From Calamus simplicifolius (taxonomy: Eukaryota; Streptophyta; Magnoliopsida; Arecales; Arecaceae), in NCBI GenBank assembly GCA_900491605.1, contig UESW01003833.1:124001-188000 (forward strand): 64,000 bases of DNA. Reading direction: 5' to 3'. The notes below the pieces were generated by a model that saw only the letters and a list, made by a program, of their open reading frames with translations, was not told the DNA's origin and did no database searches. Shown one piece after another: positions 1 through 12,368 of the stretch (position 1 is the first letter of the stretch; the number at the start of each line of letters is the position of its first letter). Both the position numbers and the translations under genes were made by a program.

Positions 1-425
1 CTTGAGGCTCGAAGTAGGACTCTCTCTAAGATTGACCTGCGAGTAGGACTTCCTTTTGAAGTTGTCTTGAAAGTTGGACACCCTTTAAAGTTTCACCTAA
101 GAGTAGAACTTCATTTTGAGGCTGATCTAAGAGTATGACTCCCTTTGAGGCTAATATATGAGTAGGATTTCCTTTGAGGCTAATTTGGGAATAGGACTCT
201 TTTTTTGAAGCTGGACCTAAGAGTAGAACTCTCTTTTAAGACTGAGAGTAGGACTCTCTCTAAAACTGGCCTTATATTAGGATTTCTTTTAAGGTTGCCC
301 TAGAAGTAAGACTCCTTTTAATGTTGATCTATGAGCGAGACTCCCTTTTGAAGCCTGATTTGGGAATATGACTTTCTTTTGAGGCCTATTTAAGAGTAAA
401 ACTCTCTTTTGAGGCTTAAATAAGG
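1..425. repeat. Degenerate short-period tandem repeat
   Basis: About eleven diverged copies of a unit of roughly 35-40 bases can be followed by eye. Each has a core like gagtaggactctctttt followed by gaggctgayct. Copies differ by substitutions and small indels, so the array is old. No reading frame or recognised family was found. The same pyrimidine-rich style fades out by about 430. Confidence 0.6.
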
Positions 426-559
426 CTCACTCCAAACTCAAGCTTGGTTGCTTTTGGAGTAGTGCTCAAGCCACTTTTGTGCTTAGGTCACTTTCTAAAC
501 TTGGGCTTAAGGTGTTGTGGGACTTTAGAGCAATGTTCCATTTGATTGAAACTAGAGAT

Positions 560-2569
560 TAGAAGTAGGCACTACTGGGCTGTGCCGCCCATGGCATGGC
601 ACGGCCCAGGCCCAGATGGGTCGTGCCAGGCACGGCCTAGTAAACCATGTCGTGCCGGGCTCAAAATTTTTTTTCCGTTGGCCTAGCACAGCACGACCCA
701 TGACGGGCCTGGGCCGGCATGCCGGCACGGCCCAGGTGGGCTCAAATAAAAAAATTTTGTATAAAAAATATTTTTTTGATAAATTAAAAATTATTAGGAA
801 TAAAGAAATTTTATTAATATGAAGCCACCTTAATGGTGGAGGGTTTGGCATAGACTTCTATCAGTTTATTAATTTAAAATTAAAATGGTACAGAAGAGAG
901 GGGGCTAGGCCTGACCTCCAGAACATAATACAATAAGTAAGGAGAAAAAAATAGAAAGAAAAAAAATAAAGATGATTCACTTTAAGTTTTTAACAATTTA
1001 AAAAATAAAAATATAATTATAAAAGTAGAAATGACTCACTCATTAGTTAGTATTTGTGTCATCATCATCTTCACTGGTTAAGTCATGTCCACCTTTATCT
1101 TGAAGCCTCGCCTAAGCATCCAACCAATCTTTGAAGCAGATAAGCATCTCAACTGTCTCGCCAGTCATTCTACTTCTCTTTTCATCCAAAATACGTCGAC
1201 CTACACTGAAAGCAGATTTCAATGCTACTGTGGACATCGGCATAGCTAAAATATCTTATGCAATGGCAGACATAACAGGTTATTGATTTCTAACACTCTT
1301 CCATCAAGCTAATACATCTAGATTTTCTATTTGATCTTCATCATATGTAGAATGAAGATCGTTTCGTAAATAAAATTTCAATTCATTACTTAAAGATGAA
1401 GAAGATGAAGAAGATGAAGCATGTGCATGTCTTCTATTGAATGAAAAAATAGATGACGAATGAGATTTAGAAGAAGAAGCAGAGCTTTGAGCACGTATTC
1501 TAGATCCATAAATTTTATCATTATATAAATCATAAATATCATTAAGAAGTCGTGTTACCTCATCTTTAGTAGGTTCATGATTTTGATTCATGTTTTCACT
1601 ATATTGATCAATTAAAAAAATTATATCATTTAATTTAACTCTAGGATCAAAAACAGCAGCTAAGTTATGCATTGGATATATCCTATCCCAATATTTATTC
1701 TATTTAGTTTTCATATTACGTATAATAGGTATTAAAACTTCATGATATCTATATTCTTTAAAATTTTACTAATTACATATGCTTTTTGTAAAAATAAACA
1801 AGAAGTTGGATAATAAATACTTGAAAGAACATTTGTAGCATCATAAAAAGTAACAAAAAAATCTTCTAAAATTTTACCTTGATGCCAATCAGCTTCAGTC
1901 AATGTAAATCCTAATCCACGCTCATTAATATAAGCACTTAATAAGTTCTTATATGGATATGCATTATGTATCATGGTATAGGTACTATTCCAACGAGTTA
2001 TTACATCAAGTTTAAATTTTTTAAAACTTTTACCATTATCTACACATAATTGTTTAAATTCTTGAAGTCTTGACCTTGAAGCATGAATAAAAGAAACTGC
2101 ATTTCTAATTTTGAATTAACCTCTTGAATTATGTTCATGCCAGATTGAGCAGAAAGATTTAATATATGACATGCACATCTAATATGAAATAATTGTCTAA
2201 CTAAAATGGGATGCAAAGAGTCATTTAATAATGCAACAGTAGAATTATTATTAGATGCATTATCAAAAGTAATTGATATTATTTTATTATTAATATTATA
2301 TGAGCATGCGGTTTGATAAATAATATTTGAAATTACTTTTGATAAATAATATTTGAAATTACTAATATTTTATTATTAATATTAGTAATTGGCACTAGAG
2401 CCGTGCCTTGGCATGGCCCACGAGGGTCGGTCGTGCCAAGGCACAGCCCAACTGCTGCCTAGGCTGGTGCCTAGGCATCAGCCAAGCACAGCTGCCTAGG
2501 CGGGCCGTGCCCTAAAGGCACGATGGGCCTGGGCCGTGCATGGCACGACATGGCCAGTGCCCATCTCTA
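560..2569 (-). mobile_element. hAT transposon, internally deleted, with 8-bp target site duplication
   Basis: The element is bounded by an identical 8-bp direct repeat CTAGAGAT at 552-559 and 2570-2577, the duplication length typical of hAT transposons. The termini are imperfect inverted repeats: the left end reads TAGAAGTAGGCACT and the reverse complement of the right end reads TAGAGATGGGCACT. Both subterminal regions (about 575-740 and 2390-2560) are GC-rich and packed with short inverted GGCACGGCCC/GGGCCGTGCC motifs. Between them lies only the C-terminal half of a transposase on the minus strand. The BED finger and N-terminal part are missing, so this is a deletion derivative and not autonomous. 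Confidence 0.9.
1043..2345 (-). pseudogene. hAT transposase remnant (RNase H-fold part plus C-terminal dimerisation domain)
   Basis: Reading on the minus strand from about 2345, the translation gives a catalytic-region motif (SITFDNASNN), then the hAT RNase H-fold segment with MIHNAYPYKNL near 1974. Next is a DPR motif (AAVFDPRVKLND) near 1660 and a Ser-rich linker. It ends with the hATC dimerisation signature near 1130-1280 (motifs VALKSAFSVGRRILDEKRS and EMLICFKDW). The dimerisation part carries at least four in-frame stops (after DVLA near 1304, then after RNQ, SAIA and WLDA), and the middle also has breaks. A 26-base tandem duplication at 2315-2363 lies at the point where the N-terminal half was lost. 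The family normally exceeds 600 residues; less than two thirds is present. It cannot encode an active transposase. Confidence 0.88.
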
Positions 2570-2577
2570 CTAGAGAT

Positions 2578-3061
2578 CTACTTTGAAGGCCTTAGTATTT
2601 GGGTTAAAGAAATGCTAGGTCATCATTTGCTTTGGGGATGAGCTCAGGAGCCCATTTTTGAGGATTTGAAGTCTACTTTAATGACTTAAGTACCGATCTT
2701 GTGGGAGGTGTTGGGTCACCATAGGTTTTTTTTTTTTTTTGGGATATAGAGACTGAATCTAATAACCCATTTTGAGGACTGAAACTACTTCATGGCTACT
2801 TGGACTGCATCATTGCTGAAGTCGCTGGTTGCTAGGCATGCAGTACGCTCGCTCAAGCTTATTGTTGCTTGGATTGTAGGGGGGACTCATTTGAGTGTAG
2901 AAAGCGTCCATGTAAAGGTTTTTAAGCATGGTTATTGAGAAGGCCGATGTTGTCATATAAAGATAACCAAGATGGTAAGGGTGACATTACTTATAGAGAG
3001 GCTTAAAGTAGAGGAACAACGGACTTAAAATTTAAGATTCGAAGGAAATGTGCTTACTGAA
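2578..3061. other. Unassigned host sequence between hAT and LINE-1
   Basis: No coding potential or element ends were recognised. A run of about 14 T is present near 2729. The stretch resembles 430-551 in style and is probably the older sequence into which both neighbours inserted. Confidence 0.4.
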
Positions 3062-3123
3062 ATGCTTTAAGGTTTTTTTTTTTTTTTGTTACAAAACGGG
3101 CGATCATACACTCCTCATATGAA

Positions 3124-6100
3124 TCAGCCCAGATACATCTGAATATAAATCTGCTGGAGAAGGATCGGGCAGGGGTCCGCAGGGCTCCAAGTCCATGGTC
3201 CCGCATGCTGAGCTACAAAGGAAGCCACCCAGTCTGCCGCCGCATTGGCCTCACGGAAGATATGGCGGATCTGAACAGACTGGATTTCCCTCAACATGGA
3301 CCGGCAGTCCAACAAAATCGGATTTGAGGGAATATCCAAACAGCGTCCCTCAACAACCAGGAGATGACAGTCATAGAATTCCCCTCAATCATAATCTTAT
3401 GGGCCTTGAGAGTTCTGATAGCATACGAGAGACCCCCCCACGCACCAATGAGCTCCGACATAGGAACAGATGAGTCGAGGGTACCAAAGCCTCCCGCCGC
3501 TAAGAGATCACCCTGATGCCCACGAATGATAAAAGCAGAGCCCGCAGCTCTATAACGGACACTCCCATCAAAATTGATTTTGACATACCCTGGAGGTGGG
3601 GGCTCCCAAGAGAAGAAAACCGAACACCGGTTCGCTGTCAAGACAGCAGGGGAGCCCCAGAGGCCAGAGGGGTCAACATCAACAGCACTAGAGCCCCGGG
3701 CACAGTCCGAAGACAACAGTCTGATCTGCCTCACAACTCTGTGATAAGAGAATCTGTCGTTGGTGAAGATGATCTGATTCCTCGAAAGCCATATGTGATA
3801 AGCAGTGGCAGACCAAAGACCACGCTTATTCAGAGGGCCATACCGGATCTCCTGAAAGAAAGAGGATCGCAAATCAGCCATAATATCAGCTCTCCTAGGG
3901 TAACCCATGAGAACCCATATCCGTCTCGCTCTGGGGAAATAAAATATAGCATGGTCCAGAGATTCCTCCGCCTGACTGCACAGAGGGCAAGTCGGCTGGA
4001 TAGACAGACCCCTCCGGGATAGGAGAAGGCAAGTCGGAAGACAGTCCCAAAGAAGCTTCCAGATGAAGAGCTGAACCCTGGGAAGAATAGGAAGCTTCCA
4101 GATCCAGCGAGCGTCCTTCGTACACTGCGCCTGTGGCCTGAACATATCCAGAAGATCTCTAATGGGGGCCTTGGGAAAGCAAGATCTCTGCCAAACCCTG
4201 GAATCTGCAACACAGCCAGCCATGAGAGGAAGCGAGATAATCCGAGAAGACAGCTCTGCTCCAAACAAGCGGGTCACCGAAGGAATATGCCAGGAGAGGG
4301 GTTTAAGGAAATCAAATCCTTAACCCTGAGATTGGGGGGGACATCCATACTGATATAGGTGGGCCACCGCATGAGAGGGAGCTCAGAAATCCAGGCATCC
4401 TTGACAACATCAATCAAAGAACCATCACCAATCAGCCACGAAATGTTGTTCATGATGGCCTGGCTATGACTACAGATCTGCTTCCAAAAGGACGAAGAGC
4501 CCCGGGGCGGCATAATGGTCGAGCCAGGAGCCCAGTCTCCGTATCTCGCATGCATCACAGAACTCCATAAACACTGAGGCTCCAGGAGGAATCGTGAAGC
4601 GTGCCGAGCAAGAAGAGCTTCCCTTCTAGCAATCAAAGGCTGAATCCCCAAACCCCCTTCATAGATAGGCATACAAACCCTATCCCAAGATAATAGGTGA
4701 ATACCATGACCCTCCTGCATCGAAGCCCAAAGAAAATCTCTGAAGCATCTATCAATCCTTCTCAGGCAGGTGATCGGCATGACAGTATTGGATAGGAGGT
4801 AAACTGGAATAGAAGAGAGATAGAGCGAATGATGGTGACCCTGGCCATCATAGAAAGGCTAGTAACTGGCCATCCATCAGTACGCTGACGGATCCGTCTC
4901 TCTATCTCAGCATAGTCAGAACAACGGGCCCGTCTACCGGTAATAGGGATCCCCAAATACATAAGACGGTCCGTCATAGAGGTGATACCAGATAGCTCAA
5001 TTATAGCTTGCTTAATAGATCTGGGGGTCTTCGGACTAAAACAGATAGATGATTTAAGAAAATTAACTCTTTGGCCCGAAGCTTGACAATAACGCTGCAG
5101 AATAGAGTGAAAAGAGGCAGCATTATCAATAGAGGCCTTCCCCAAAAGGATGCAGTCATCGGCGAAAAGAAGGTGAGAAATCAGAGGGCCCTCACTCCCG
5201 GCCATGAACGGGACAATCCGACGATCCTGCTGAGCCTGATGGAAAGCACGAGAAAGATCGTCCACAGCAAGAATAAATAACAAAGGAGATAGTGGGCACC
5301 CCTGTCTCAGACCCACCGAAGAGTGGAAAAACTCAGTAGGACTCCCATTGATAAGCAGAGAAAAGGACGGTCTCAGAATGCAAGCCATAATCCACTCAAT
5401 AAAGAGATCAGCAAATCCGAATTCCTGAAGAGACCGTTCCAGAAAGGCCCAGCTCACTCTATCATAAGCTCTTTCCATATCAAGTTTCACTGCCATAAGA
5501 CATCTTTTCCCAGGAGCTCTTTGGAGATCATGCATGAATTCCTGAGCAATGAGGACGTTGTCCGAAATAGAACGCCCTCGAATAAAAGCCCCCTGCTCCA
5601 AAGAAATAATACGGGGGATAACAAGCCGAAGACGACCAACCAAGAGGCGAGCACAAATTTATACAGGGTAGTACAGAGGCTGATAGGTCTGAAGTGCTGA
5701 GGAAGAGATGCATCGGACCGTTTAGGCACAAGCGTAACAAGAGTCCGATTCCAATCCAAGGGAATCTGCTTCGAATGGAAGACAATTTGAACAGCCTGAA
5801 TCACCTCCTGACCAACAATGTCCCAGTAGTGGCGATAGAATAGGGGGGGAAATCCATCTGGCCCAGGGGCCTTTTCCGGTCCAAGCTCCCACAGAGCCAT
5901 CCGAATTTCCTCAGCAGTGATCGGCCTACACAGCTTATCATTGTCCTGAGAAGAGACTCTCCTGGAGTCAGGAACTCTGACAACCGGATCACCATTACCA
6001 GAGGAGTCAGCCCATCTAGACTGAAAGAAATGAAGAAGCAGATCCCGAATAGACTGATAATCCTCATGGCCTTGCCCCTCTATATCCACAAGCCTCCGAA

Positions 6101-7233
6101 TTCTATTAACAGCACGCCGCTTCAGGGTAGCCTGATGGAAGAATCTAGTATTACGATCCCCCTCACGGATCCACTGAAGCCTTGACCTCTGTCTCCAATA
6201 CATCTCCTGCTGGCGAAGTAGAGAGTGATGACAAGCAAGCTTATCCCGCAAAGTGAGAAGGTCCGGGTCCAGCAGAAATCCCTCCTGATCCTCCTTTTCC
6301 TGAAGAGCTGTAATATCTGCTTCCACCCGATCAATCTGACGATCCAGATTTCCCACATCATTCCTATTCCATCTGGCAAGACGCCGTCTAGCCAGCATCA
6401 GACGACGAGAAAGGCGGTAAATAGCATTACCCCTGATGGGAAGATGCCAAATTTGAGAAATAATACCGAGCCCCCGAGTGGACAGTCCAGAAATGCTCAA
6501 ATCTAAACTGTCTACGGTGATACTGATCAGCCTCAGTAGAGATCAATAAGGGGCAATGGTCGGAAGCAATCCTGGGCAGGTGAGAAACATGGGCCGCTGG
6601 AAACTTGTGAAGCCACTGGGCCGTAGCCAAAGCTCTGTCAAGTCTTTCCCATACACGAGCTGAGCCATGGCGATTATTACACCAAGTGAATTGGGTTCCG
6701 GAATACCCCAGATCCAATAAACCAGCAGTCCCAATAAAAGAATTAAATTCAGTAATATCAGCAGAGGCCGAAACCCGTCTACCCCCACGTTTTTCATTGG
6801 CCTCAGTGATACAGTTAAAATCTCCCGCAATAATGGTAGGGAGACCTTGACCAAGAAGGGAAAGCAGCTCAGACCAAAGAATCCGCCGCTCCCTATAATC
6901 CGTGCTGGCGTAAACAGTCGACAGAAGCCAGGTGTCAGTGGACCCCACAGAGATAAGAAGACCAATCTGCTGGTTACACTGATGAAAAGCCTCAATCGAA
7001 ACAGCAGAGTCACGCCATATGGCCAAAATACCCCCAGACATACCCTCAGCCTGCACAGCATACGATAACCACGAGCGGGAAATCTCCCTCCGGAGCCGGG
7101 CTAAAGTATCACCTGACAGTCTGGTTTCCAACAACACACATATATCAAAATTATGTAATTGCAACAATCTATTAAACGAGGATCGAAAGGAAGGCTTTCG
7201 AGCTCCTCGAACATTCCATATAAGTATCTTCAT
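3124..7233 (-). pseudogene. LINE-1 ORF2: endonuclease / reverse transcriptase / RNase H, frameshifted
   Basis: The start at 7233 is chosen because ATG AAG ATA CTT opens an apurinic-type endonuclease (WNVRGARKPSF, LLETRLSG, IAGDFNCI, SDHCPLL) running to about 6470. The reverse transcriptase follows with KAPGPDGFPPLFY near 5860, LDMERAYDRVSW near 5480, GLRQGCPLSPLLFIL near 5290 and the catalytic FADD near 5160. Next come a zf-RVT region (CPLCSQAEESLDHAIF near 3960) and a C-terminal RNase H (NFDGSV near 3570, HIFREANAAADWVA near 3260). An RNase H domain is known from a subset of plant L1 LINEs. The frame is broken at least five times (near 6480, 5650, 4770, 4280 and 3310), so no continuous protein can be made. 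A full copy would be about 1370 residues. Confidence 0.93.
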
Positions 7234-8880
7234 TTAAAGATTGGGGGGACTGGGACCCCTCCTTGGTCTTCCACCATAGTCATATCAGATAAACATCCAT
7301 TACCGAGGGTGCCACTATCAGTAATCATTGGATACTCTGTTATCAAGCCATCTGAATCAACACCTGGAACCACAGGAGGCAAGGACTGATCCGAGGTATA
7401 GTATCAGAAAGAGGACCCACAGTGTTTTCACCTGATTCCTCCATGGGTAAAGTGACATTCGTATCAGTTCTGGGCTTGCTCACCCCCTGACCAGCTTCCT
7501 GGATACAAGATAGTAATGACTTCTTGGCTAGGGAGTTAAGAGCCCCCTCATTGCTTTTAGGCAAAGAAGTTTTCCCTTTTCCTTTCCTCTTCACTAATTT
7601 GGATATGGATCTCGGAGCCGGGCAGTCGACCGATCTGGCCCTTTTCAGAGGGCCAAGAAAAGCATCCTCACCACCCTGAGAATTGCCACTGGTCGAGCCC
7701 AATCCAGATGAGCTGAAGGGATTAAGAATTGTCTGAACATTGGACTGAAGAATAGCATTTCTCCCCTTCAGTTCAGGTTTCAATTGAGAATTCACTGCGG
7801 CTACAGTACCGGCACAGAACGTAACCGGCACACTAACAGCAGCATTCAAGGGAGCTGATAGCACCTCCTTCCCCTTCTGAGAGTCAACACCCTGGTCACT
7901 CGACCGTTGCACCGGCACAGTCGTCTTCATCATGACGGGGGCAGTTTTCGGCGCGCCACCTTCACCGGCTGCCTCCACCCATCCTTCTCCACGGCCGACG
8001 GTTGCTGCGTCATCCGATTCAACTGGGAATGAACGCCACTACTCGACGCCTTGGAGCCAATATTAGTCTGAGGATTCTTCCGTTCCTCCCGTTTCTGCCC
8101 AGGAGACTCCCGACGTTGACGAACAGCCGTTAACCAGGGGCCGAAAGCAGGGGAAGGAGAGACTGACTTCTCGCTTGATTCGGTCGACACAGAGCATGGT
8201 CCTTCCAGGTGAAGAGAACCGCAACTCGGGCAGAATCCTTCCAAGGATTCGTAGATGAACGGCTGCCAAAAAGGAAGAGAAATGCCCTGCACTCGGGTAC
8301 CCGGCCGGAGGGGACGCCGGAGGTCCATCCGCAAGTAGATACGAGCATAATTTCCCCTGCTTTTGGCCATGGTCGCCGCATCAAGACAATGGAACTGCCC
8401 GGCACCTTCAGTGATCGCTCGCAGGAAGTCCTCCTTCCAGAATTCAAGAGGAAGATTTGGAAGACGGAGCCAAACCAGGGCGAAGGGGATAGCGTTCTCA
8501 GCCGGGACGAACTCCGGCTTCCAACGATCCATGCCAATGATCTGCCCATTGATGATCCAAGGGCGATTCAACACCAGCTCTGCAGTTTCCGAGTCCTCAA
8601 ACCGGAAGATGTGGTTGCGGCAGGCCAAGCTGATCGGCAAGATTTCCCCCCGGATTCCGGCACGACGAAACTCCCGAACATAGGCGTCCGCCGGAACCCA
8701 TTTCTGATAAGAACGAGCTAGGATAGCTCGAACATGCCATTCACCCATCTCGGACTTCAGATCCTCCACCGGAAGCTGAATAACCTCCGGGAATGCATTC
8801 TCCAGCCGCGCGATATCCGCCGGCGTCGGGGAAGAAGATACCCAGAAGAAGCCCGCTGAGCCAACCTTCGGCCCACTCAC
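7230..8880 (-). pseudogene. LINE-1 ORF1: DUF4283-type RNA-binding protein with zinc knuckle, frameshifted
   Basis: Residues 1-200 from 8880 match the plant LINE ORF1 N-terminal module (DUF4283), including FVPAENAIPFALVWLRLPNL and PLEFWKEDFLRAI. They are followed by a zinc knuckle, CPSCGSLHLEGPC (C-x2-C-x3-H-x4-C). The C-terminal part is basic and low in complexity. The protein is expected to coat LINE RNA in the RNP. The frame shifts near the G run at 7937-7941 and again near 7390. In the last frame ORF1 would end with a TGA whose bases overlap the ORF2 ATG (ATGA at 7230-7233), a termination-reinitiation layout. Confidence 0.87.
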
Positions 8881-9113
8881 CGACCACCATTGACCCCATC
8901 CGACGCCATGAGCCAGAAGGGGACACCCAGACGATGGCCCACCGAAAGCAGCGAAGCCGGAGACGGAGACGATCGCCGGAAATCACACAGACAAAAGCCG
9001 CGCACGAATCTTAAAGCTGATACCTACCAGACGCGAGAGCACCCTTACGCACGATCCTCAAAGCACATAACGTTGACACATACTATGATCTATTCGATGC
9101 ATGCTTTAAGGTT

Positions 9114-10250
9114 AGGGAAGGGTAGAAGGTGAGATGGAACAGTGTTTCTCTAAAGATGGTGTTTTTGATGCAAATAGTGAAAATGCCATATTATTAAAAT
9201 GAGGAGAAAAAGTGTGTTTCTTGAGTTTTAATGTGGGCAGGGTTTTCGAGGTAGGATAGGTGATTGTTTCGGTGTTCCCAATTAGGCCTTCTTTAAATGT
9301 ATATATAAACCTTTGGGGCAGCAATCAAGGCATGTGATAGCCTTGATTTCAGCACAAGTTTTCATTCATATTAAGAGGAGCGATCTAGGTTAAGTTTGGG
9401 GTGCGTAGGTGTGCTTGATCAAAGTTTAATCGGTCCAATGTATGGCTTAGGATTATGAGGTTTATTTACTATAATACTTGGACACAATCCTCCTTTATAG
9501 GTTGGACCTCATCCCAATTAGGTGTGGACCGCGTCCAGCCCCTTAAAAAAAAAAGGGCAGCCTCAAATGGGCACAGGATGGGGAGCCATGGACTCGAAGA
9601 ACGCATGAAGGTTTCTTCCTTTGCTTAGACACACAATAGAATTGTCCACATTGGATGTCCCTTTCCTATTTGAAAAAGTCTATGCATTGGGTGCGGTGCA
9701 AGTCGCACGCACTGCACCTGATGATTTATGCATGTGCATCGGTGCGCTTAGAACAGGAAATATCTTTTTTGCCTTTGACGCATCAATATTTCTGTTCTTA
9801 GCATGCGCACCAATTATCAAATGCGGTGTAGCAACACTTTTCCTTCTTATTTTGTTCAGGCATTATTTGAAAGGTTGGAATGATCCTCGTTGGCCAGAGT
9901 TATCAGAAGAGCTGTTAAGATTCCAATCCTAAATAAATAAGACACCTAAGGAGCTTTCTTATTCGGATGCTCGCTAAATTCCTATGTGTATGAGATGGGC
10001 ATTCTTGTTTATGTGGCTAATTTTCTCAGCCAATTGAGGAGTTTTCAATTGATCAAAATGATCATAGTTATGGAGGTATAGGATAAGTTTTGTGAAGAGT
10101 TCTGGTGAAGAAGGCAAGCTAGTACCATTTCTTTTGTTGGCATGCGCGTGGAATTCCAAAGTCCACCAAGATTCAAATTCTTTAGTGTTTCTAACTCGGC
10201 GTTTAGAGCATCTTCATCCCTCTAGAGACTTGGAGTTTTCAAAACCAATA
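9114..10250. other. Unassigned host sequence
   Basis: Mixed-composition DNA between LINE-1 and the AT-rich block. The best open frame (9621-9932, plus) lacks a plausible start, has no recognised motif and looks random. No RNA gene or element ends were seen. Confidence 0.4.
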
Positions 10251-11030
10251 AAGTTATATTGGATAAATTATTTTAAAAAATTTAAAATTTCTAAATTTTT
10301 GAATTTTATAAATTTTCTATTTGGATAGTTGCATTTGAAAATAAAATTTTGTGCAAGGATTGTAAAGTTTTTTTATAACTATTTTTTATATATTATATAA
10401 ATTCACATAATTAATTACATAATTATTTTAATTTTTTATGTACATATTGAATATTTATACAATAAATATTTATTATTTATTTCAATATACTTATTAATAT
10501 TTATTATTTCAAAGTTGATATTTTATTTTTAATATTAGAATATTTATTTTTATATTATTGTACATATGAATAATATTTATGAAATAGTAATATTTATATA
10601 TAATACTTATGTATAAATATTTATATTTATTAATTTTATTAAAAACTATTTATTTAATAATAAATAAAATATTTATAAATTATTACAATGTTCCTAATTA
10701 AATTTATAATTTCATTATAATTATTTTATTAATTAAAATAAATTTATGTCATAAAATATATAGTAATAAATGCTTGTGGATATTATTATTATAAAATAAT
10801 ATTATGTTAATAATATATATTATTAATAGAATATTTTATTAATAATAATTATATTTTAATAAATATTATTGTTTATGTAATATATATTTATTAAATAAAT
10901 GATATTTATGTAAATATTAATTAAAATTTAATAATTTAAACAAAATACTATTAAAATAAATCTATGTAAATAAATTTTATAATATTTATGTAAATATTTT
11001 GGTATAAAAACAAATTCAATATTTTGTCTG
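10251..11030. repeat. Very AT-rich low-complexity block
   Basis: About 780 bases composed almost only of A and T in short aatattta/taataat words. There is no fixed repeat period. It may be a decayed AT-rich transposon interior, but no ends were found. Copia-A inserted about 120 bases to its right. Confidence 0.6.
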
Positions 11031-11153
11031 CTTTCGAATCGATTTTCATGTGCTATTTAAGAATAATTCCTTTAGAGATGGAATTTAAATAACTACTTCA
11101 AGGGATTTGTAAATTTTATGAAATAGTGGTCAAATAAAAATTTTAGTTTTAAA

Positions 11154-11617
11154 TGTTAGATTAACCCTTCAATGCAAAATCTTTTTTTAATGCAAGATTG
11201 TTACAAAGGTAAAGAGTCGCTCTTTTCTCAATCATGCCTCGAAAGGTGAAGGGCCACCCACTTTTCTGCGTGTCCAGAAAATGAAGGGTTACCGGTTAAT
11301 GGTCCGAAAGATTAAGTCATTAGCATTAAGCTGAGGTATTAAGAGAAATTAAAGACATTAATTGGTATTTGATTGATGTTATAATATATAAATAATTGGT
11401 CTTCTCTGCCAGGAGAAGTAAACAAAAATCCATCGTTCTCTGTTATGAAAGGAATGAGGCTACTATCTGAAGACATTCTAAGTCTCAAGTCTATATATTA
11501 TCATGATGAACTCCGTATCCGCATCAGGTAAATAATATTAGGATGAATTCCGCATCAGGTAAGTATGTTATTTTATATGTAACAAATTAATTTATTGAAG
11601 ATCCTTTATTGCTCACA
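11154..11617 (+). repeat. Copia-A 5' LTR
   Basis: Begins TGTTAGATTAACCC and ends CTCACA, immediately before the primer-binding site. It aligns along its length with 27676-28176. The right copy has extra segments of 12-35 bases, and the left has an extra short segment near 11203. Confidence 0.93.
11385..11395 (+). promoter_or_regulatory. Copia-A LTR TATA-like box
   Basis: TATATAAATAA lies about 230 bases into the 5' LTR and is kept in the right LTR (near 27914). The position suits the U3 promoter. This is inferred from sequence only. Confidence 0.5.
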
Positions 11618-11619
11618 AG

Positions 11620-11631
11620 TGGTATCAGAGC
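11620..11631 (+). other. Copia-A primer-binding site (initiator tRNA-Met type)
   Basis: TGGTATCAGAGC, two bases after the 5' LTR, is complementary to the 3' end of plant initiator methionine tRNA and is the usual Copia primer site. Confidence 0.92.
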
Positions 11632-11949
11632 CAAGGTTCTAAAATAAATAATTTGTTCATATATTATGATTGATTAATTTTTTTATCGGAATGAATTAAC
11701 GATGAATGTTTAATCTTTTAAAGTTATGATTGACAGTATTAATGGCTATTAATCTATTTCATGAAAGGTTCATCGCTCCTGTTACGAATTAATGGCATGC
11801 ATAGATTAGATCATTGTGTTATACTAGTATGTATGGCAAAATTGATATTTATAGATTGAAGCAGATTGATAATCTATGATGTTTTATGTCGGCTAATGCA
11901 TGCAGTAATATTATATTTGTCATTATCAAAATTGAATGTTCGATTTTAA

Positions 11950-12368
11950 TAATACTAGTATTATTGTATAGTTATATGACATTAAGATAAATTAGTTAGT
12001 TAGTCACCAAAGTGGCCAAACTATTTTATACTCAGTCATATAATTTATGAAATTTTGATATTAGTATTATTGTATAGTTATATGACATTAAGATAAATTA
12101 GTTAGTTAGTCACCAAAGTGGCCAAACTAATTTATATTCGGTCATATAATTTATGAAATTTTGATATCAATATTATTGTATAGCTATATGACATTAAGAA
12201 TAAATTAGTTAGTTAGTCACCAAAGTGGCCAAACTAATTTATATTTAGTCATATAAGATATAAAATTTTAATAATATGACATCAAGATTAAATTAGTTAG
12301 TTAGTCACCAAAGTGGCCAAACTAATTTATATTCAGTCATATAATTTATAAAATTTTATAGAATATTG
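11950..12368 (+). repeat. Four-copy tandem repeat in the Copia-A leader
   Basis: Four copies of a unit of about 95-110 bases. Each contains the strongly conserved core TTAGTTAGTTAGTCACCAAA followed by GTGGCCAAACTAATTTATA. The flanks of each copy vary more than the core. The array sits between the primer-binding site and gag, in the untranslated leader. Confidence 0.85.

Larger units (their letters stand above)
3075..9100 (-). mobile_element. LINE-1: full-length L1-type LINE with RNase H domain
   Basis: The element reads on the minus strand. Its 3' end is a poly(A) tail seen as a T run at 3073-3087. It is flanked by a 13-bp direct repeat ATGCTTTAAGGTT at 3062-3074 and 9101-9113, as expected from target-primed reverse transcription. 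It contains, in order, a GC-rich 5' leader of about 220 bases (8881-9100), ORF1 (nucleic-acid-binding, DUF4283-like) and ORF2 (endonuclease, reverse transcriptase, zf-RVT, RNase H). The full length of about 6.0 kb between the duplications shows it was not 5'-truncated. Both ORFs are now frameshifted. LINE-2 at 28507-45097 is a relative, sharing domain order and a similar 3' end. Confidence 0.93.

Noticed and set aside
9621..9932. 103-codon plus-strand frame with hydrophobic segments
   Set aside because: Starts at a non-ATG codon, has no family resemblance, and its surroundings lack gene features.
11620..11631. tRNA-Met-like sequence
   Set aside because: Only the 12-base primer-binding complement is present at each element; there is no cloverleaf.
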